NCBI RefSeq assembly: GCF_029637605.1 | Contig: NZ_CP121261.1 | Location: 1,860,001 to 1,924,000 of the forward strand | DNA length: 64,000 nt | From: Achromobacter spanius | GTDB taxonomy: Bacteria; Pseudomonadota; Gammaproteobacteria; Burkholderiales; Burkholderiaceae_B | Reading direction: 5' to 3' | Shown here: positions 62,816 to 64,000 of the stretch, one piece after another | Numbering within the stretch: the stretch's first letter is position 1 | How the letters are laid out: every line of letters starts with the position of its first letter | Made by a program: the position numbers and the translations under genes | The notes under the pieces: generated by a model | Seen by the model: only the letters and a program-made list of their open reading frames with translations | The model's database searches: none | What the model was told of the DNA's origin: nothing

Positions 62816-64000
62816 TCACATCCCGTCGAACCAGGATTTCCATTGAGGCACGGCGTGCGCGTATGTGCCTCGATGCGTGGTGGCGCCGGTTGAAATCGCT
62901 TCGACCTTGGTGTTGCCCGCGCCCATGGCGTGCTGGTAGGTGGCCGCCAACTGGCCCAGGCCCGTGCTGATCGCTTCGTCGGTATCGCCGTAGTAATTGC
63001 GCACCGGCGTCTGGATTACCCAGCGATACGACTGCGCCTGGGCCACCAGCCGACCATAGGCGGATGCCGCGAAGAACTTCGGGTTGAAGTACTCGGCCTT
63101 GATCAGCTTGCGCACGTCAGTCGGCACGTCGGCGGCATTGAAGGGTTCGCGCGCGTAGGCCTTGCGCGACACCTCGTAATACGCTGGATTGATCAGCGAA
63201 CGGGCCAAGCCGGGTTCACCGTAGTAATTCTCGAACGAGAACGACGACAGGATGAACAGGCTGGTCACCCAGCTTGCGTCATTGGCGCGCGGGAACTGCA
63301 AGAATCCGTTCAGCGCCACGAACACATCGACGGGCGCGCTGGCCGTGGCGGTGGCCTGCACCGCCACGCCGGCTGCTTCCAGTTTTTCCAGGAAGGCCAT
63401 CGTCACGAAACCGCCTTGCGACCATCCCGCCAGGAACAGCTTGTTGCTGCTGCGTTTCAAGTCGGCCAGCACGGCGCGGGCGGCAAGCAGCATGTCGTAG
63501 CTGGCTTGTTGATGGCTGCCCTTGACCATGTAGCCTTCGGGCTCGGTCGAATCGCCCAGCCCGAAGTAATCAGCGCCGATTACCGCGTAGCCCTGCCCCG
63601 CGAACTGCGCAATCATCAACTGCGTTTCCGGCGACTGTTCGGGATACGAGGGCACCTCGTGTTTGCCGTAGACGGTGCCGTGCTGGTAGGACACCATCGG
63701 CAACACGGTTTGGGCCGTGTCCGGCACTGCGACCAGGCCCGTGGCAACCGTGGGCAGGTTGCCACGTTCGGGAATGACGGAGGCATAGCTGACGCGGTAC
63801 AGGTTCACCGCATTGCGCGCGGGCGTGTAGGTGGCGCGCGTGCCGGCAAAGTTCGGGGTATCGGTTTTCAGGATGCGATTGAGGCGTTCGGTGTCCCAGC
63901 GCGCAAGGAATTCGTAGCGCACGCCCGAAGCCAGCACGGCGCCTTCGGTGATCTCCGCCTTGGCCTGAAGCTCGGCCGCATGCGCCGACCCGCCCACTAC
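62816..64000 (-). CDS. Secreted lipase-like alpha/beta-hydrolase, 5' end outside window
   Basis: 395 residues are visible. The gene runs off the window edge on its 5' side, and the first visible residues (SAHAAEL) look like the end of a signal peptide with cleavage at AHA-A, so only the signal start is missing. Nucleophile motif AGWSQGG, oxyanion region VSYQHGTVYG, GADYFGLGDS and a C-terminal His in THRGTYAHAVP are typical of secretory-lipase-like proteins (family LIP). Convergent with galC, so separately expressed. Substrate probably an ester or lipid outside the cytoplasm. Confidence 0.85.
   Translation of the reverse strand, partial: VVGGSAHAAELQAKAEITEGAVLASGVRYEFLARWDTERLNRILKTDTPNFAGTRATYTPARNAVNLYRVSYASVIPERGNLPTVATGLVAVPDTAQTVLPMVSYQHGTVYGKHEVPSYPEQSPETQLMIAQFAGQGYAVIGADYFGLGDSTEPEGYMVKGSHQQASYDMLLAARAVLADLKRSSNKLFLAGWSQGGFVTMAFLEKLEAAGVAVQATATASAPVDVFVALNGFLQFPRANDASWVTSLFILSSFSFENYYGEPGLARSLINPAYYEVSRKAYAREPFNAADVPTDVRKLIKAEYFNPKFFAASAYGRLVAQAQSYRWVIQTPVRNYYGDTDEAISTGLGQLAATYQHAMGAGNTKVEAISTGATTHRGTYAHAVPQWKSWFDGM

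Overview
The window looks like a chromosomal segment of a high-GC betaproteobacterium of the Alcaligenaceae, most like Achromobacter or Bordetella. This is inferred from the base composition, four Bug/TctC-type periplasmic receptors, and the dense LacI/LysR/IclR-controlled catabolic operons. No rRNA, tRNA, CRISPR array, insertion sequence or phage gene was seen. Almost all of the DNA is coding.

Bases 1-7150 hold nitrite assimilation on the + strand: nirB (cut by the window edge), nirD, a formate/nitrite channel, a PP2C-phosphatase/Ser-Thr-kinase fusion, uroporphyrinogen-III methyltransferase for siroheme, and a NIT-ANTAR nitrate-sensing antiterminator. Bases 7200-9420 hold an MFS exporter and its MarR regulator, each preceded by a copy of the palindrome TGCCTAGGCA. 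Bases 9489-16972 hold a LacI-controlled sugar-acid cluster: TRAP transporter (DctP plus fused DctQM), VOC protein, RuBisCO-like protein and four-carbon acid-sugar kinase. It resembles apionate-type pathways. ComEC follows on the - strand.

Bases 19698-30799 form a peptide-scavenging region: a LysR regulator, an M81 (MlrC-type) peptidase, a complete Dpp-type ABC importer, an S9 peptidase and a beta-lactamase-like serine hydrolase. A lone TonB-dependent receptor follows. Bases 33276-38640 are a seven-gene - strand operon of unknown substrate (two SDRs, DAD-type cupin, LacI, VOC, TctC, SnoaL-like). It is headed by a perfect LacI-type operator, GGAAACGTTTCC.

Bases 38767-59286 look like one acyl-CoA catabolic regulon. 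A liv-type ABC importer operon (with SCP2-like, alpha/beta-hydrolase and MBL genes) and a ten-gene operon (two TctC, acyl-CoA carboxylase in three polypeptides, FadB-like protein, DUF35 protein with a thiolase-fold partner, CoA transferase A/B) are each preceded by a closely matching 26-bp element. An aldehyde dehydrogenase, a 3-hydroxyisobutyrate-dehydrogenase-like protein and an IclR regulator diverge from the second element. I infer that the IclR protein binds both copies. The thiolase-fold protein lacks the usual catalytic cysteines and pairs with a DUF35 protein, which suggests a retro-aldolase of the Ltp2 type.

Bases 59333-62773 hold a LysR regulator divergent from TctC, a GalB-like hydratase and a GalC-like aldolase, the lower steps of gallate/4,5-protocatechuate breakdown. 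The window ends in a truncated secreted lipase-like hydrolase. Start codons were re-chosen wherever the longest frame ran over a neighbour or lacked a ribosome binding site.
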